In this document: positions 47,797 through 59,925 of the stretch, in pieces
Numbering within the stretch: the stretch's first letter is position 1
Layout: each line of letters begins with the position of its first letter
Source of the DNA: Pontederia crassipes
Taxonomy: Eukaryota; Streptophyta; Magnoliopsida; Commelinales; Pontederiaceae
Assembly: GCA_030549335.1 (NCBI GenBank)
Contig: CM060197.1
Coordinates: forward strand, 22,642,501 to 22,706,500
Direction: 5' to 3'
Length of the DNA stretch: 64,000 nt
Translations under genes and position numbers: made by a program
The notes under the pieces: model-generated
Told to the model about the DNA's origin: nothing
Database searches by the model: none
Seen by the model: the letters and a program-made list of their open reading frames with translations, nothing else

Positions 47797-49194
47797 AATA
47801 ATTGTTTGTACAAGATGTAATTTTTAATTTTTTATAATTTTGCATTTATTGATTATTTCATAATAATCAATAATAATAAAACATTAAAACTCCTGTGGAC
47901 GTAGGCTGAAATAGCCGAACCACGTTAATCTCGGTGTCCGTTACTATTTTTACTATATAATAAATTAGTACTTAATTATCTATAGTATAGTAGTATACTA
48001 CCTAAGTAGTAAGTACCTAATTACCTATACTACTTATGCATTATACAATAAATTATATATAATGTAGTACAATAGTACTAATGTACTATATATTATATTC
48101 TCTCTCTCAAACTCTCACTCTCACTTTGGGTAGAATACTAGAATACAATTAATTACTAATATATATTTATTAAATACTTACCAATTACTTTTATATATAA
48201 AGTTATAACTTATTAGTTATTACTCAAATTGCAATTAATCATTTTACAAATTTATTTACTTAATAATTATAAATTAAGGACTTAATGTATTTGAAATTTT
48301 AACTATATAGTTATTATCAATTGTATATTATAGAATAAATAATAATACTCATTATACTCTATTCGATAATAATTTAATAATTAAATTTTTATTATTATTT
48401 AAAAAGTTGAAATTGAAAAAATAATGGGCCGCCCGACCCGGCACGGCCGGCCCGATCAGGCCGGGCCTAGACCGTGTCGCGGTCGAAAATGATCCGTTTT
48501 GCACGACACGGCCCGTGGCACGGTCAAACACGGGTTGACCAGCACGGGAACGGCATGACATGGCCCGTTTTTTCATTCCAAATGAATGTCCATACTTTAT
48601 GTATGACGATTTGACTACAAGTTTTCATGCTTTTAATTATCACATGATGATAGAAATGAATGAATGAATGAATGAATGACATGTAGTTCATATGATAAGA
48701 CATGACATGCATATTATTTACTTTTTTTATATAAAGATGATTATGCATATCATGTAGTATCCTGTATATAATCATAACATTACATGCATGGATTTTACAT
48801 GCTCTAATAGGGAAACCTCTGGCACAGCTCATGACAAGATATTACACACTGGTCTAGTAGTTGAGTCATATGTTTTAGAGTATTCTGATTATGTTTTTAA
48901 AAAGATGTTTTGATTATGGCCTAAAGATATTTTAATTGCTATTAGTTATGATATTTAGAGATGTTTTCAATTATATAATCATACTTTTGATGTTTCATGA
49001 AGTTTTTCACATTTTATTGAAGGATTCTTTTATCCTATTTAATGTTTTTATGCTTTCGTTTATTTAATTAAAAATCATATTATTTTATGATTATGTGATG
49101 GCGAACGGACTAACACAGCCAAATTGACCAAATTGTCCTTGAAAATTTGAGGGTAAAATTCGGGGTGTTACAACATTTCCATTAAATTTCCTGC

Positions 49195-49512
49195 TCATTT
49201 AAATTTCAGTTCCCATCGAATACAAAAGATTCAGTTCGAGACTCATATGTCCAGTTTTTGGTTTTGCAGTTAGTGCTTGCATTATCATGGCTGGAAGATA
49301 TATGACTCAATAACAGGAACACAGTATTGCAAGTTCGCACCATTGCATCAACTGCAGAAAGATGTGGAATCCAAAATCTCTGTACTGACAATTATGTGTC
49401 GAAATGCTCGAGCAGGATTTAGGATTTAGTCATGCTAAAAATCTGTCTAAAATGCTAAAGTAGTGCACTATTTAAACATGATCAAGAGCTACTGAGAAGT
49501 CAATGAAAAAGG
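49195..49512. repeat. Segment similar to the solo LTR's flanks
   Basis: AATGCTCGAGCAGGATTTAG, then TTTAGTCATGCTAAAA, GCACTATT and GAAGTCAATGAAAAA align with 52900-52978 joined to 55817-55865. It thus shows what the locus looks like without the 2.84-kb LTR. Its own identity is unknown. Confidence 0.65.
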
Positions 49513-50465
49513 TAGTTCAGGCTTCGTATGGCATGTGGAACACAGTAGAAACACTACACTCCATGATCCCTGAATTTACTATATATATGTATGTATATAA
49601 CATGGATGCACCAGGTGAACACACCATTAATGAGGAAAATAAGAATGGAAAGATCATACATGACATGGACCTTTTTTTTTCTTTTCTTTTCTTCTGCCGA
49701 AATAGAACTGATGAAGTGCAATGTTTCTGAAAGGATTCAAAAGCACATTAAACATCACCAGATTGATAAATATTTGTTACAACCTGTGTACTCATGCAGT
49801 GTTATGTACGTGTACTTGATTATGTGTTTATAATCAAAATAGTAGTTACTAAGATATGTAGTTATTAAAACTATTTTGGTAACTGAAGATGAGGATGGTT
49901 ATTATCTGTGATAAAAACTAAACCTTGTAACAGATAAATAAATTTGATATGATACCTTTCTGCAAAATGCATATAAATATGATCCACTGTAGCCAGTGCT
50001 GCATACCACATGTGTAGATATATCAGACATGATTGATGACAGATGCTGAAACCTGAAAATGATAAGAAAGACAAGAATGGCATGTTCTAATTCACTGCCC
50101 TGCAATGAACAGAGAACCTTCCACCACTATTTCGGCATCCTTTTTGTTCCTTTCTCACACACTGATCATTGACTCCCTGGTCACTGGAGTGTGCGGGACT
50201 TGAACGAGGGGTTCCCAAATAGGGATGCATGATTCTGAATCGTGTAATCAAGTTGCACTGACCATGCCATTCAACTTGCACTTGACACCACTATTTGGCG
50301 ACACTTTGATGCACTATTTGACCATGTCATGCACTTCCATTCATCATCACTCTGATGCTTCAATCATCATGAAGACGACAAGCGCTAGAGAAGCTTCCAT
50401 CTGTATTTGGTCACTACAATCATGTCTCATATTATGGCCGAAAGTGAATTAAGTTGATTCTTTGC
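49513..50465. other. Unrecognised, no gene seen
   Basis: Mixed composition with short open frames only. There are no motifs I can assign. Confidence 0.4.
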
Positions 50466-50844
50466 GGCCGTAAAACAACGAAATCAAATCAACTAGAACA
50501 AACCACTTTGACCAAAACGAGATCAAATCCATGGCATAAAATAACGTTCGAATAAAATTACGGCCGTAAAACAAAAGATTAGAACTCAATCGATATTGCG
50601 AGCCGTAAAACCAGTAAAGCCGACAAAAATCAATCTCGGTCGTAAAACCATAAGACGGCGACAGAATTTTAAGCCGAAAGTCGACAATTTAAAAAATTAT
50701 CGTGACCTTTATCTGCAAAAGAAAAAATGTCAGTTTATTCACAAAAATAATTAAAATAATTAAAACATATTTATAAAAAATTATTTACAATTTATTTACA
50801 TCTCCTAATAATTCATAAAAATAAAAAATTAATTAATAAAATAG
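50466..50844 (-). mobile_element. 5' leader of a minus-strand gypsy element
   Basis: This follows the primer-binding site on the minus strand. The + strand carries GGCCGTAAAAC or close variants (AGCCGTAAAACC, GGTCGTAAAACC) at about 50467, 50561, 50601 and 50638, irregularly spaced. No gag is visible before the similarity fades. Confidence 0.5.
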
Positions 50845-50862
50845 TCCCCGACAACGGCGCCA
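50845..50862 (-). other. Primer-binding site, TAT/Athila type
   Basis: On the minus strand TGGCGCCGTTGTCGGGGA, the primer-binding site commonly seen in plant TAT/Athila-lineage gypsy elements. It lies 6 bp from the LTR end at 50869. Confidence 0.8.
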
Positions 50863-50868
50863 AAAACT

Positions 50869-51713
50869 TGATGCGTTGTATTGATGTAGCAAAATAGAAT
50901 AGCTAGCAAGTGCACTAGTCGCTCAAGTAATATAGTAATAGGAGTAAGAGTGTCGAACCCACGAGGAATATTATTAATTCAATATCTGGATTTATAAATT
51001 AATAAGAGAGGAAAAACATGAATTTTTGGAAAGAGGTTTTATGAAATAAAATAAAGAAAATAAGATAAAGATAAGATAGTGGTGTTGAAGTTAGGCCTTA
51101 TGATGAAAATCAACCTCAAGATTACAATGAACCAAGCAATCGATATTATAAATAGATGGATTTAATAACAAGATAGCCAACCTTGTAATTAACAGCGGAA
51201 GTTCCCGAAGAACGAGTTGCAGGAGTTCTCTCACAGCAAAAGCAATTAAGCCATAATTTTCATTGATTCCAAGATTCAAAGATATCTAAAATAACAATGA
51301 GTAACAGTATTTATAGGCCCTAGAAACAGAATTTGGGATGAAAGAAAATACCCTAACTTAGCCCACAAGTAACCTAATTAATTTAACAAAATAACAAACT
51401 CAATTTCTATTACAATCCTCATCAGCATATTCCATATTTAATTAATTCCGAAAATTCCAAATAAATATGGTTAAACCATTATTTATTTGGCCCAAGTTAT
51501 GCTGACTCTTCATGCGGCCCAATTTATAACCCGTTGAGAAGTTGGATCTGATCTAACTCGATCTTGTAATGTATCAATTGTAAATTCCAAATATTCTTGA
51601 TTATCTTCAATTTTCTTATGCTTGAGATCCATACCATTATCTTGTTCATCCAACTTTGCTAGAACAATCTTCTATTGCCGGCTGCAATTGTATGCGTTTC
51701 CTGGTTCATATCA
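50869..51713 (-). repeat. Gypsy LTR, minus strand, 845 bp
   Basis: On + it runs from TGATGCGTTG to TTCATATCA; TGAT/ATCA are inverted ends. It has a primer-binding site on its downstream side (50845-50862) and a polypurine tract on its upstream side (minus-strand GAAGAGGAGGGGAA, 51714-51727). It therefore sits between the end of one internal region and the start of another. Confidence 0.75.
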
Positions 51714-51850
51714 TTCCCCTCCTCTTCAAAAGGATTCGTCCTCGAATCTGCATTCACAATAAGGAGAGTATATCCAGATTCATATCATTTCCCTCATCTT
51801 CAAAAGGATTCGTCCTCGAATCTACATGCACAATAAGAAAAATATAACCT
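51714..51850 (-). mobile_element. Gypsy 3' internal end with PPT, duplicated
   Basis: Minus-strand GATTCGAGGACGAATCCTTT followed by a purine-rich tract is the usual end of pol plus polypurine tract in plant gypsy elements. A 74-bp tandem duplication (about 51706-51779 and 51780-51850) repeats the polypurine tract and its flank. Confidence 0.65.
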
Positions 51851-52978
51851 ATCACGTATGTGAATTAGTTAAATAATTTAGGACACACATAATGAGGATA
51901 TTGATACTTCCCTTTCATGTGTCTGATGACAGCATGATGCATCTCAATGATAATTGCAAGCACAATTTCTCATCCATACCATCAAGTTAAGAGCCTGCAA
52001 GTGCAGAGAAAGAAGACATAAGTATTATAAAAAGTAATGTGACTCTCATACTCACCTGAATGAAATATCTTATGCCCATGAGACGATGGTATTTTAAGAA
52101 ATAAAGTGCGAAACTTTGGAGACCTTCCCTTGCGCATAAGGATCCTATCAAATGAAATGTGGAATGTATGCCATGGAACTAGAGATCTAACAAGGAAATT
52201 ATTAAGTAGTTCCAAAATAAGGACATCTTTTCCCTCAAAATAAAATGGATCCTTAAAATCTGCAAGTGAAATATATCTGTAATGCATCAAACAACTTGGC
52301 TTATAAAGGGAATCATGCAAGTTCTTGCAACAAACCAAAATATCATCAAAATTAATTTGCAAATGACTGCTATTAATCAAGATATCTCCAAAGAAGTTAC
52401 TCTCAAATCTTTGATGAAAATTACACAAAAGTCTTACTAACGCAAATGCAATGAATTTTCGAATCATGATGTGAAAATTATATGAAAGATTGCAACCATC
52501 ATCCGCAAAAATGATCTTAGGAAAGCACAAAGATAAATTTAAAGAAATGAATAAGGTAGGCTCAGAAAATCTTGAAAACAAAATCATAATCAGCCAATCA
52601 AAAGTACACAGGACTAGAAAATATTCATTTCAAAATTTCACCATATGGTTGAAATAAAGTTTTTCAGCACTCAATGAATAAGAAAGGGGAATATAGAATC
52701 TCTCTGTATGTGGTGTTGACTACTTACTATTCAATAATGTGCATGTGCATGTTGACTACTTACTGTTCTCTCTGCAAATGGTGTTGACAAATATGTGCAT
52801 GTGCATGTGTGTCTGGATGTAGGATCAAATAGTGATGCTGGATTCTGACTACTTACTGCATGCATGCACTCAAGTAATCCACATTCTCTGTAACATTTTT
52901 GTGTTAAAATGCTCAAGTAGGATTTAAGATTTAGTTATGCTAAAAGTAATATGTCCGGATGCTATAAATAAGTCCACT
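51851..52978. other. Retroelement-like region with one open frame
   Basis: A minus-strand open frame of 201 codons (52587-51982) matches no domain I recognise. It is next to the gypsy 3' end and could be a decayed internal region. From 52690 to 52860 TGTTGACTACTTACT and GTGCATGTGCATG words recur irregularly. Confidence 0.4.
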
Positions 52979-55816
52979 TGTCACGGACGTGCCCTAGAAA
53001 CATCATTTGTGCATAATCATGCATTTAATTAACATACTAAGTTAATTTGGATGTCCATTTAGTGATATTTGTATATAGTAATTGATATTTTGATTAGTGC
53101 ATAATGACTACTTAATTACCGATAAACTTTACAAAGTAATTATATAGGATTATTAGAAATAAATCATAAAAATTCTAAATATTATAATATATATGTTCAA
53201 ATAGGATTAATTAAGCTTAATTAGGGTTAAAACACTTAGTTATAACAAAAAAATGTGATTGGTCATCACTTAAGTTCCAAGCAGCTGAAGCAGACGGGTG
53301 AGAGCTGCTCAAAGGAATATTTTTTCAAACCGTCATAAGACCTCAGCAAATTCTGAGAAAACTATATAAGCCACTTAACATTATATTTTCACCGTAGAAA
53401 TATTACCAGAGGAAGAACTCGAGCGAACCGACCTGAGGAAAATCGGGAACATCGGCTGTTCCAGGTGAGTTTTGATCCGGAAATTTTTCTTCTGATTGAG
53501 AGAATCATTACATGGTGATAAACGAACCACAAATTATGAAATTTTGTATGGTACATCCATTCGAAGTTAGCTTTCCATGCCTCTGGAATCACCTAAAAAG
53601 GAGTTCTATAGAGGAAGTTATGAACTTAACTTCGCATGTCACTCATCATGTCCCGAGTCTGATATAAGTCTCGATTCTAAATTAGGGCACAATTCGAATA
53701 GAGTGAATTAGGGTTTGAAATTTGGATATATTTAAATAAACATTTCAAGGGTTTGGTTAGAGGTGGAATCATACTATTTGAACTTGTATTTGAGGAGAAA
53801 TGAATTTTTTATTTCATAGTGATGCTTCTGTCAGATTCCAGGACATTTACAGATTGCGACCCGAATTAACTATTTTTGTTATAAGTCTGTATAGCGAGTT
53901 AAATTCTCTAATTTTTATGAAAAACTACTAATGAAGTCTAGATTTCAGGAAAATTATGCCCTAGTTAAATGGACAAGTATGAAGAAACATATAAATCAAT
54001 ATTTCAGTGACATACAGTCTGCCAGGACACAAACCCTAGGTCAGATTGCTTGGGATGTCATAACTTACTCACTTGGAATTTGATAGTGATATTTGGGAGT
54101 TGAAAATTTTAATATGTCTAGTTTCTAATTAATCCAGAATCATAAGATTTGCCCATGTGATTAAGAAGTTATGAATTATTTATTGACAGACACTTAGTCT
54201 GAAATATTGAAACAGCACCTAGTTAAGCTTTGGGAAAATTGAAAAGTTTCAAGTATGGAATAGCTTATGAATATGAATACCTGAAGTTAGAAATTGATAT
54301 TATAGAGGATTACATGCATTTTAGGGTGCATAATCATTCATGTATCATGAGCATGCATTGCATATTACCTTATTAGTGATGGAAAAGTAAAAAGGCATTA
54401 TTGCTTGTAGGAAAACATCAAGTTGCAAGTGAAATGGAGGAAATTTAATAAACTTACTTGAAGTGATAAAGTAAAAGGTGAGTGGGTAAATTTATAACAT
54501 AGTAAAATGTTATATGTTAATTCTTTTATTTATGGTATTACCTCAAGGAAAGCTTATTATTGTTATTATTGAAACATATCTTGAGATATGAAAATTATTT
54601 ATGATATGTTTCAAGGATTTCATATGAGATGGAATAACATCTTATACAAAAATGTTTTTAGGGAACAATGCTTGTGAAGTAAAAATAAGTTTTATTTGAT
54701 AATGATATGAGATTATGACATGTGTATTTTGATATTGTTAAACTCCATGTGTTCATTAGCCATGCTGTTTGAAAAAGATCTTTGGGACCACATTCGATAT
54801 ACATGAAGTCTTTGGGGCGTATATCGGGTGTCTTTGCCCTTTGGGGGCTGCTCTGCGTGCATGTATTGACCCATGATCGCTCTACGTATTTGAGAATTAT
54901 GATTGGGTGGCACACAATCATGATTGGGATACATATTGACCCATGATTTGCTCTGCGTATCTGAGACTCTTGATTGTGAAGCTCTGCTTAACTGTATGAC
55001 ACACAATCATAGAGAGATACGTATTGACCCATGATTTGCTCTGCGTATTCGTGACTCTTGATTATGAAGCTCTGCTTAACTGTATGACACATGATCATAG
55101 AGGGATATGTATTGACTCATGATGAGTATGTGCAATGACACATGTGTGGAGTTTAAATATGAAAATTATAATATCTTGAGTTACTTTTACTTATGTGAAA
55201 GTTCATATGATTTGACAAGTTATGTTATATATGCTATACTTTAAATGTTTTCTCATATGAAAGAAATGTGGTTATTTAAATGTTATATGCTATATGCACT
55301 CGTATTATTTTCCTATGTTGTACTTTTATTCCACTCACTGAGCAAATGATTGTTGCTCATAAAACCTATTTTAAATATTTTTTTAAATACTCATAAGTTC
55401 TCAGTTGAGTCGACTCGGAGCTTATTTTTGCTGCATATAGAGAATAGGTCGAGCCATTAGAGCACTTTAATCCCCCTTCACTTTTGTTTTTGGAAGCATG
55501 CATGTGTAAAAGATAGTTTTAGATATGTTGTAATTAAGTCTATGAGGAACTTTTTGTAAGGTTGTATAAGATTTGATCCTGTGGGGTTATATGTGAGATG
55601 GTTTGTGAAAAAAGAATATGACGACAATATGCGAACGTCATATCTTATAGTTCTTTTTAAACTTTGATGAATATATATCCATCTTTTGTATGTGTGGGCT
55701 AATAACACAAGAAAGTAGTGGAGGGAGGTTTTGCCGATTTTATTTTAGGAATAGCTAAACGTAATTGAGATTATGATAATTGAAATTAAAACTTGGTCAT
55801 GGAGTTGGGTGTGACA
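52979..55816 (+). repeat. Solo LTR, 2,838 bp, with 5-bp target duplication
   Basis: TGTCAC at the left and GTGACA at the right are perfect inverted ends. CCACT flanks both sides (52974-52978 and 55817-55821). A TATA-like CTATATAAG lies near 53362. There is no primer-binding site, polypurine tract or gag-pol, so two LTRs have recombined into one. The length and a CTCACTGAGC word near the 3' part suggest a Del/Tekay-type gypsy family. Strand is inferred from the TATA box. Confidence 0.85.
54857..55130. repeat. 88-bp tandem repeat inside the solo LTR
   Basis: Two near-identical 88-bp units (54931-55018 and 55019-55106) are flanked by partial units. Each holds TATTGACCCATGATTTGCTC and AAGCTCTGCTTAACTG. 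Confidence 0.85.
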
Positions 55817-55821
55817 CCACT

Positions 55822-56799
55822 ATTCAATAATGTGATCGAAGTGTCACCGAGGAGTCAATGAAAAAATATTCATAATAGGAAACACTTTTTTTTCGATCGA
55901 AACTCATCGGTGTCCAGGTTACTAACACCCGACTATTTCGACGTTCAGATGAGAGCGATATGAATAAATCATGATCAAAATATCCATTCTAAAAATTCAA
56001 ATCTGAACTACTAGCACCAATGATCTCAGACCATTTAGTAATTTAGTTCTCTATTGATATGTGTGGGCTCAAAGCCAAACTCCACACTTATTTTTCTTAT
56101 GTTGATTTTGTACTTCCGTGCCGTGTATACAAATTATTGAAATAAAAAATGATAAGTTTTTATTATTTGCGGCAACATATCGATATGTCAAATATAGATT
56201 TATTATACTATTAAGTTTATGCACGATTTTTTTTCTTTTGTGTGTCATAAGACTATTGTCCTTTTAATTTTAGTTTTTATTTGAACTAGAAATTTTTTTA
56301 ATGTAGCACAAAAAAATGTATAATTTATTTTACGTTTATATAAATTTGTTTTAGAAAAAAACACTTCATATATTGTTTATTTTAATGGATATTAAAATAA
56401 TTTTGCCAATTACTTTATTCTTGATTATTATTTATTCAAATACTTTATTATACTATTAATTTTATGCACCAGATCTCTCTTTTATTTGGCATGTGATCCT
56501 TTATGACAAATATAAAATAGATTATGATATTATTAAGTTTATAAGTGGCACGAATCCTTCTAGTTTTAATTGTCAATGTCAAATATAAATATATTACGTT
56601 AGAAAAATATCCTTTTAATTCAAATTGTTTATTAAGTTAAAAGACAATTTTTTATTTGGTAATTAACATGGCAGATGTAAAATGTACAAGGAGGAAATAA
56701 AAGTAAAAGTTGACAAGGCTGTAAAAAATATTCGAAAAGCTCAGTTGGGAAGTATAAATGAATAATTCATAGAACACGGATTTGATCATTTGCATGTTC
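55822..56799. other. AT-rich spacer, no gene seen
   Basis: This contains the right flank of the solo LTR, then very AT-rich DNA with no open frames of note. Confidence 0.5.
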
Positions 56800-56809
56800 A
56801 AAGGAGCAA

Positions 56810-57489
56810 GACACATCCTTCAAGTCTCGGCATCCTTCAACCTTGCCAATCACTGGAATCAGCGCACCAAGGCAAATAGTGAACAACCGCTTCAGCAGCT
56901 TTGGAAACCTCCAGAAGCCGAATGGATTAAGTGTAACGTTGATGCCTGCTTCAGTTTGGCACCGAATGACTCTTCATCGGCCAGCGCGGGAATTATTTTC
57001 AGGGACTCTCATGGGAATTGGCTTGCTGGATCCTTGGGCAAGTTCACCGCTCACACATGCCTGGAGGCTGAGCTTATAGCAAGCAATTCAACAAGGGGTT
57101 GGGCTAGCGGCCAACAGGGGCTTCAGGAAAGTTATAATTGAATCTGATTCATTGGGAGCAATTAACACTCTGCAGCCGGATGCCACGGTCGGCCATCACC
57201 TCAGGAACCTAGTTTGCAGCATACATGAAATTCTCCTGCCCAGGCTTCACGGGGACAGCATGCGGCTCTCTCATGTCCTTCGAGAGGGGAACACTTGCGC
57301 GGATTGGCTTGCTAACCTAGCGTGGTCGGGCAGCCCTGGAAATGTCGAACTGACCTCACCGCCGGCGAGTCTTGGAAGATTCCTCTTCGGCGACATCCTT
57401 GGGGATTTCTGTACCCAATCCTCTTTTTTAAACTTTATTTTATTTTCTATGTACCACAGGCATTGTGCCTCCTTTACTTACCGAAAAAA
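56810..57489 (+). pseudogene. 5'-truncated L1-type LINE end with RNase H domain
   Basis: Flanked by AAAGGAGCAA at 56800-56809 and 57490-57499 and ending in an A-run, so it is a retroposed 680-bp fragment. It encodes a plant L1-type RNase H domain (RVT_3-like): WIKCNVDACF with the first Asp, LEAEL with the Glu, IIESDS with the second Asp, and REGNTCADWLAN with the last Asp. A frameshift near 57085-57095 moves the domain to the next frame. All four catalytic acidic residues are present across the two frames. The upstream reverse transcriptase is absent. Confidence 0.85.
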
Positions 57490-57499
57490 AAAGGAGCAA

Positions 57500-58077
57500 T
57501 ATAAAGGAAAAATTATGAAAAATAATGTGCCAAAGAAAGCAATAAAAATATCAAGAATGACATGATCAAGTATTCTTGTTGATGGAATGAATATTTACAT
57601 TCACAGTATTAAGGGAGAATAAAATCATCCTGTTAAAAGATAATAATATATTAAAAATAAAATATAATTATATTAACATAACTACATGAAGTGCATACAA
57701 AATTCAAACCTTACTTAATAATTACATTTAAAGTCAAGTTATTATTGAGATGAAATGAATGTAAATTCAAATATATACTTAGATTAAGATATTTTGTTCT
57801 AGTAATAATGCAACAAACGCCAATTCTTACTTCATAACTTAAGAACAAAATTGTGTGTATGTTTTAGAACATGAGATGTTGCTCTAATTCCATCATCAAA
57901 GGATTAAAAATCACAACTACGTACAGATCACCAAGTTAATAAAAATATATTTGAACATGTGAAGTCATGCATGTTGCATACTTGTACATAATTATGTATG
58001 TATAATCCTTATAGAAAATAAATAAATACATTTATATAAATATACTAGTGTGGAGCCTGCGCGATGTGTGAATTATC
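57500..58077. other. AT-rich spacer, no gene seen
   Basis: Nothing recognised. TACTAGTGTGGAGCCTGCGC near 58043 has a weak resemblance to inverted Helitron 3' ends (CTAGT next to a GC-rich hairpin). Confidence 0.4.
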
Positions 58078-58440
58078 ACTACAACAGAAAGTGTTTATGG
58101 GGACAAAAATTTGGTTCCAAAGTCATCAATTTTGGACCTTACTTCTTCTTGGGACAAGTCTTTAAATGTTTTAGGAACAAAATTTTTTTGTTTTGGTCTC
58201 AAAAGTATCACTTTAGATATTAATCTATTGGTCCCCATAAGATCATACAATAGTCCATAATAATCACTTTTGATCCCCAATCAAAATGAATTTTGGTAGC
58301 AAAAAAAGAAAACGATTGACACAAAAAAATTGGTTCCTATTAACATACTTTTAGGAACCTAGATGTTGGTCCCTAATAGCATCCTTATAATGACCAGCCA
58401 TTACATATTTTGCTCCAATAATGTACTAGTAGCTAATATA
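58078..58440 (+). mobile_element. Possible CACTA transposon end
   Basis: CACTACAACAGAAAGTG starts a region with repeated GGGGAC, TTGGTTCC, TTGGTCCC words on both strands, the layout of CACTA (En/Spm) terminal and subterminal repeats. No inverted partner end was found, so it is probably a broken end. Confidence 0.45.
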
Positions 58441-59199
58441 TAAGTTTCTAAATGCATAAACGGTAACAACTATAAAAAAATCAATCAATTAGAGATAGAA
58501 CTATAAGTTTATCGTTACAAGGAAATAATGACCGAATATGAAAAAGTGATAACAACAGGGAATAGAGATTATCTCATCCATAGTATTAGATTTAATCAAG
58601 AGAGAGGAGGATTAATAGATAAAACCAAAAACCTGACACTAATCCTCTCTTCCCTCAACCTCACAATTCTCTCTCCCTTCTTCCTACATTGCTGATCTGT
58701 GCATGACTAGAGAAGGAGAAATAATTCTCCCCGTCGTTCCCAAGTGCAAGTAGTCTCAGAACCCCTCCCTACTGCATTCTCTGATCCCTACACCTCCTCA
58801 CATCCTCTCTATTTGGATGATTTGTAGGCGCTGATCTATGAAGAGAGGAAAGGGTGCAGAGAGAACATAGAAGATTTTTCGACGAATCGAAGCAAGGAAC
58901 GAATGTGAAATAAGGTGGATGAATTGAAATCACCTTGCATGATTGGAATAGATCTGACCCATGCCTTCTCTTTCAAGATTATTCCACGTTTAAAAGCATG
59001 AACATGAAGATTGATATGCTACTGATTATGATTGCTCTATTTTTGCTTGATTGTAGAATTGCTTGATTGATTTCTTGTAGGAAACTTATTGCTATTGTTG
59101 TTGATCTGCTTGGATGATTGTTAGGATGTAGAAATTAATCGATACTGAAGTTTTGTTGGTGATTGAAGAAATTTCGTGTTGAAATCGATTGGAATTCAC
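58441..59199. other. Unrecognised
   Basis: Mixed sequence with pyrimidine-rich 58640-58800. No gene or repeat structure was assigned. Confidence 0.35.
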
Positions 59200-59525
59200 T
59201 ACGTCATGACCGTGCCACCTTCCTGGCATGCCCATGCCGCGGCCATCATGGTCGTGCCACCCATCTGGCATGCTCGTGCCATCGCTTGACCAAACCCAAG
59301 TAAGATCGGTCGGCCCCAATCGACCCAATTTTCAAGTCGTCACGGCCGTGCCACCCCTCTGGCACACTCGTTCCCTGACTAATCGATCGACCCCTGGAAT
59401 CGATCGCCCTCACACCGTCACGATCGTGCCCTCCCATGGCACGCCCGTGCCATCCCCTGCATTACTCCGACCATGCTATTCACATCGGCATGGCCGTGCC
59501 ACTATGATGTCACGGTCGTGCTAAG
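59200..59525. repeat. Degenerate repeat of GGCACG/CGTGCCA words
   Basis: ATGACCGTGCCACC, GTCGTGCCACCCATCTGGCA, GGCCGTGCCACCCCTCTGGC and similar words recur about every 35-100 bp. Comparable words occur near 43840-44040 in the LTR-like block, so this is probably LTR-derived. Confidence 0.5.
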
Positions 59526-59925
59526 CTACAGAGCCCCTTTTAATTCATCCATCTACTTCCTTTAACTTTGATTCGAATATTGTCTGTTTGCCTTATGATT
59601 AAACATGATTATGATTGATTTTAATGCCATGTCCTCGCTGAGATTCATACATGATTAAGACATGAATCTTTTTCCTAATTTACTTTTCTACTGATCTTAT
59701 TGTCTTCATTTTACGAAGAATAACGAATAACAAGATTCTAAAGTGATTAATAAGTTAAGATGGAAGATGAATAATGGGTTATCAGTTCAATCCAAGCACC
59801 TTAAGATAAGGGTCGCTCCCTTGGTCATGGTTTGATCATCCACTAATCCGCACAAGGCTGTATCGTTTGCTCGCATACCCTAAAAATCTAAAGGCAACTA
59901 AAGTCACCAAGTTTCTAAGCATGAT
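59526..59925. other. Unrecognised flank
   Basis: AT-rich with a short balanced patch at 59800-59890. No gene seen. Confidence 0.35.

Larger units (their letters stand above)
44640..48581 (+). mobile_element. hAT (Ac-like) transposon, 3.9 kb, decayed
   Basis: An 8-bp duplication ATGAATGT flanks it at 44632-44639 and 48582-48589. The termini are weakly inverted (TGGAAT...ACGGGCC on both sides). Both subterminal regions are dense in CACGGCCCG and ACACGG words, typical binding sites of hAT transposases. It contains one transposase region on +, interrupted by stops. It is inserted in the LTR-like block. Confidence 0.82.
40953..49172 (+). repeat. Probable long solo LTR, split by a hAT element
   Basis: The left end TGTAACATCCC and right end GGGGTGTTACA are inverted matches typical of Del/Tekay-type gypsy LTRs. 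After removing the 3.9-kb hAT insertion the block is about 4.3 kb. A TATA-like CTATATAAG near 43012 fits an LTR promoter, and CGTGAC/GGCATG words recur. No primer-binding site or polypurine tract adjoins the ends. The 5-bp flanks (ATATG and ACATT) do not match, so pairing of the ends is not proven. No gene is visible outside the hAT element. The 40657-40952 flank is featureless. Confidence 0.45.

Noticed and set aside
51982-52587. 201-codon minus-strand open frame as a gene
   Set aside because: No domain I recognise, flanked by gypsy sequence; probably retroelement debris. Kept only as a description of the region.
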